A stretch of 64,000 bases of DNA from Xiphias gladius. Lineage: Eukaryota; Chordata; Actinopteri; Istiophoriformes; Xiphiidae. Where the stretch lies: contig NC_053415.1 of the NCBI RefSeq assembly GCF_016859285.1, forward strand, positions 24,866,001 through 24,930,000, given 5' to 3'. The notes beneath the pieces are model-generated. The model ran no database searches. It had not been told where the DNA came from and was given only the letters and a program-made list of their open reading frames with translations. Below are positions 60,080-64,000 of the stretch, in pieces (the stretch's first letter is position 1; each line of letters begins with the position of its first letter). Made by a program: the position numbers and the translations under genes.

Positions 60080-63000
60080 AGAGGCAGTGGATTGGATGAA
60101 AGCACCATATACTGTATATAGAGCCATTTATGGTAAACATGGTTTTTTTTAAAAATGCCAGCAAGCACTGCACTGAGTAGGTACAAACTCAAGGAGGGAC
60201 CAGCATGACTGTAGACCCGGAAGGTTTCATTGAGATTAAAATTATTTTTCATTTGGGTCCTGGCCAAGATTGGGAGTGTTAACAGTAAGTTGCAGGAATA
60301 AAAATCCGACATAAGACAGTTAACACAAAATATGCCACAAAATCATGAATAAACAGAAATGCGATTTTAAAATCCTGATCATTTTTTAATACAAATCATA
60401 TAAAATATTATATCCTATAAAGAACCTAAATATAAGTATAACAAGTTCTGTTCTTCATTGGTCTGCTTGAAGAATATATGAGCTTATATGACTCAATCCT
60501 TAACTTTGAATCTGTTGAAACACAAACGGTGTCAGGCGATCCACAGCGGTCAATCCTTGGACCATTTCTTTTTCCTCTTCCCCTCCCACGTTTCTGACGT
60601 TGCGGTTAGGGGAGGACTGTGTCCGACCATTTCTGTAACTTTCCGAAACTGACGACGCCAACGTTCACACCCTTCACACTATCCCCGGTAAGCTGTGTTG
60701 AAGTGAGAAAGAAGCCGGGGTTTGAACTCCCCTTTGGAGCTCTTTCTGCCACTTTTTATTCAAGCAACCGACACTATGTCCGTCAGGAGACCGTCCGGAA
60801 ATGTCCCCATTATTTAAACTACATCACATCCCCTCCCTCTGTGACAAATCAGTTTTTTTACTCTGTCTTCGATTGTTGCCATCTGGAACAACTAAGAACA
60901 CTTTTGGTTTCCGACACGGTCAGACAAGATGCTATACAGAGTACTTTTGATTGAGCACACCCAGCTCTGACATTCTTGAGGTAGGTCCTAAAAACCAGAG
61001 ACAGGAAATGCATTCACACTCAAAGTCAGCATGGCTAGAATACAGCCAGTAAGTGAGGAGCCTGAAAATCACATCAGCTGCGTAACTAGGGCAACTTTTA
61101 TCTGCTGAAAAACATAGCAGGACTGAAATGATTTATCTCATGCTGTTTAGTAGCTTACCTCAAGCTGATTCTGAGGAAGTGGTTCATAATTTTATCTCAA
61201 ACTGATTACAGGCAGTTGTGATGTTCTTTGCTTGATGTTTCCGATCTGCTCTGCGACTACAATTCGCTCAGACATCTCAGTTCATCATGTGGCGGTTTTC
61301 TAACTGTACAACTGTACAATGAGATCAGATCTGGTGAGGGTGCTTTTTACTTACTTTTGTGCTGGCACCTGGAACAAACTACCTCCTAATCAAAAGCAAA
61401 TAAAAAAAGAAATCTACGTTCTTTGGCTCATAATTAGTGACTGCGTGTGTTTGTCCGTGCATGTCTCTATGGTTTATGTTTCTGGGGCAGATGTTCGGCT
61501 TTCGCTGTGGTGAACTGTGGGTAACAGTTTGTGACATTTCCTGAAAAGCGGCATCTAAAGTCTGAAGTATTCTATTACACGCAACAATATCAAAGTGTTG
61601 AGTGAAACAAACTTGTTGATAATTTTGCTGTAACTAGTAGTGTAGGAAAAGAAAAGTGTAAAGAATGTGGCAACCTGAGGGAAAGTCCTGGGGTAACTGT
61701 AATCACAATGGTTCATCCTCCGGGGAACTTGAATGTGGACGCACATTTTATATCAAGCTGCTCATCACAGTCTGTTAAATTGGTGTAGAAGTTCAAATAT
61801 TGGCCTGATGGTGGTGCTTGAGGGGGTCTGCTGTCACCTTTATTTCAAGGCCCAGTCTCTAAATTGACCTCTTAAGTTTGAATTTTATTGATATGGATAT
61901 CAATAAGTGTTTGGTTTACAGATTGAGAAATCAGCAAATCGCATGTTTCTCTACCAATTAGAATCTATAAGATGGGTCTGTTTTTTTGAAAATATTAATT
62001 ATTTGGATTTTTGGTATCTGTTGCTTGCCTGTGTATTACAACGGTAAGTGTTAGAAAACTTTTGTTGAACCTTCATACATCACTACTTGCCTACTTTGCA
62101 AGATTGAAGGAAATTGAGAACTCTTGGTAAGGCCACCCCTCTGTAAATCAAGTGGTTCTCACACTGGAGCCACAACTTCAGATCTACAATTGAACCCCAT
62201 GAATCTTTTTTTTTTTTTCAGCTGCCACAGCCACATTTTAACCACTCTGTATATCTTCCTATTGTGACTTTGTTCTATGGCTGACCATTTCTTGGAGTAA
62301 ATACGAAAAGAGAGAGATAACACAACTGACGGCACAGAATCTGCATTGGGGTTTTTTGGATCTGTATGGTCCATCCCAGATGTGGCAAGCTGATTTATTC
62401 AAAACAAAACAAAAACAAATTACAAAAAAGTACAATTTCAAGTTAGAAACTTTACTTAAATGAAATATCCAACATGAATATTTGCTGAACATTGCAATGG
62501 CAAAAAAATAAATGGACATAAGGTAACTGTTAATACACTCACAGGCAAATTTCTGTAGCCATAACGCACCTTAAAGATACAAAGCATTGCAGTTTCTTAG
62601 CTGGAGCATTTAGCCAACTCAAACATCAAGTGATTCTGTTTCTGATCGAAGGTCAAGCCTTCCCAGCTGCACTCAGGGCGAGAGCACCTATAGGCACCTG
62701 CGCAACTAAAAGGCAGTGGAAACGCAGTCAAAGCTACAGCTTTTTAATACAATTTGAGTTTACAAAAATGTAAACATTATTTTTGTACTTAATAAATAAA
62801 TTATGCACAGTCACCCAAATGCCATTTTGGTGTTCTTCTGTTGCTAAAGTTAAAAAAAAAAAAACCCTCAATAATAACAGAGGTGATATTTAATAAATGG
62901 CCAATACTGACCACTATATTCCTTTAACTTTACATTCAAAATCTATGGTATTCTAATGCTTCAGGGCAGAAACAATGCTGCTTTGGCCTCTGCATTTGTA

Positions 63001-64000
63001 GGTTGTTTTTTTTTCATGCCATGTTTTCACACGTAAATGGAACAGCATCCACCTTGTAAGCCCCACCAGGCACTTGTCGGACAATCTCCCTCTCCCCTCG
63101 TTGACACTGGCGAGTCTGCAAATGGAAAACACACAGATCTTGATTCCCTAAAGCAACAGAGGATACTAACCTTTTATCAGATATCGTACAATGAAGAGTT
63201 GCAACAAAGGGGGACAGGGAAAAAGGACTGGGTTGAATCTAGTCACTGACAATGGCCGATCATGGAAGGATGTAGCCTTAAGCCACTGAGCCATACAGAC
63301 TGGAACCAAACCCGCTGCCAAGCACTGTTGCCGCTACTAGCGCCTTCTACCACAACAGCTACTACTGCTACTTATGCTGCTTTTACTGCTATTACCACGC
63401 ATGGGTGAGATTAACAATGGGCTTTGGTGAAAAAATTACCTGCTGGGCCCCATGTACCACCTTTTCCTCCTTCTCTCTGTTTGTTGTTCGCAGCAGTCCT
63501 ACGACAAAATTTTATATTGCCCCGGGTTTGCTGTGTAGTAACGATTAAACATCACTTCATTTTTGGATTTGCGCCACGTGGGCACTGCATTAGCCAACAT
63601 GAGTGTCTGTCTTGAATGTAGATTTCGACATAGGATACCTCCTCAAGGCCTGAATTAAGCAGCACCAACCTTTAGGCCCTTATCACGCCAGTCTTGTTGG
63701 ATATTGAATATTACGCAAAATCTCACTGCATACTGCGATATCCGCAAACACAGTAACAACTAAACATACAGTAATGTAACTACAAACCAAGGGCCACACG
63801 GTGAACCTGGGGCTTTTGGGGGTCTCTGGTCTGGGGTCCTGGGGCAGTTGCCCGCTTTTCCCAGTTGGTAATCTTGGCTTGATAGGTACGGTAGACTACT
63901 GCAACTGTTACTACTAATACCAAAGCTACTGTGGTTACTGCTGTCATTACTAAATGCTGCCGCTACTTCTATCACTCCTACAGTACAAAAAAAAATCATT
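60080..64000. other. Intergenic stretch to window end, no gene recognised
   Basis: No linked exons, RNA genes or classifiable elements seen. Imperfect trinucleotide (ACT/GCT)-rich patches occur at about 63345-63400 and 63890-63985. Poly-A/T runs are near 62210 and 62855. Confidence 0.4.

Overview
The window looks like nuclear DNA of a ray-finned (probably percomorph) fish. The reasons are compact two-exon trace amine-associated receptor (TAAR) genes of the kind expanded in teleosts, many decayed teleost-type LINEs and Tc1/mariner elements, tRNA-derived SINE relics and long CA/GT microsatellites. There is no bacterial or viral gene organisation.

From 2.8 to 42.9 kb lies a cluster of olfactory-type TAARs. 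I call them A to I: A (2858-4312, -), B (6921-8164, -), C (14359-15489, -, frameshifted), D (18890-20023, -), E (23385-24502, -), F (32766-34000, -), G (35831-36994, +), H (39175-39343, -, orphan exon 1) and I (41648-42864, -). Each intact copy has a ~164-176 bp first exon (N-terminus and TM1) and an ~800-830 bp second exon (ICL1 to stop), split by a 149-465 bp phase-2 intron. All eight copies with a second exon keep Asp5.42. Only B, F and G also keep the classical amine anchor Asp3.32; A, D and E have Gly, I has Ser and C has Pro. The cluster therefore mixes predicted two-acid (diamine-type) and non-classical receptors.

Two structural events shape the cluster. D and E are a recent tandem duplication of a ~2.5 kb block, and an element with TAA target duplications has since entered only the E block. 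Gene B sits in the loop of a large imperfect palindrome (arms 4455-6360 and 8735-10247). Between E and F lies a decayed zona-pellucida (ZP) protein gene (26384-28676, with unidentified extracellular exons up to 30480). It has two in-frame stops and a lost Cys.

From 43 to 52 kb the window is mostly repeats: a LINE with the inverted-5' architecture of twin priming (43425-45600), a long CA microsatellite, and stretches without a recognisable gene. At 52.9-57.3 kb on the minus strand I can assemble four spliced exons of a CD28/CTLA4-like immunoglobulin receptor (signal peptide, V domain split over two exons, proline-rich stalk plus transmembrane segment). From 57.9 kb to the end there is an internally deleted Tc1/mariner-like element, SINE and other interspersed repeats, and no supported gene.

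The TAARs would act as Gs-coupled amine sensors, presumably in olfactory neurons. The ZP relic and the CD28-like gene have no evident functional link to them. Exon limits were read by eye from splice motifs and frame continuity, and no search was run.
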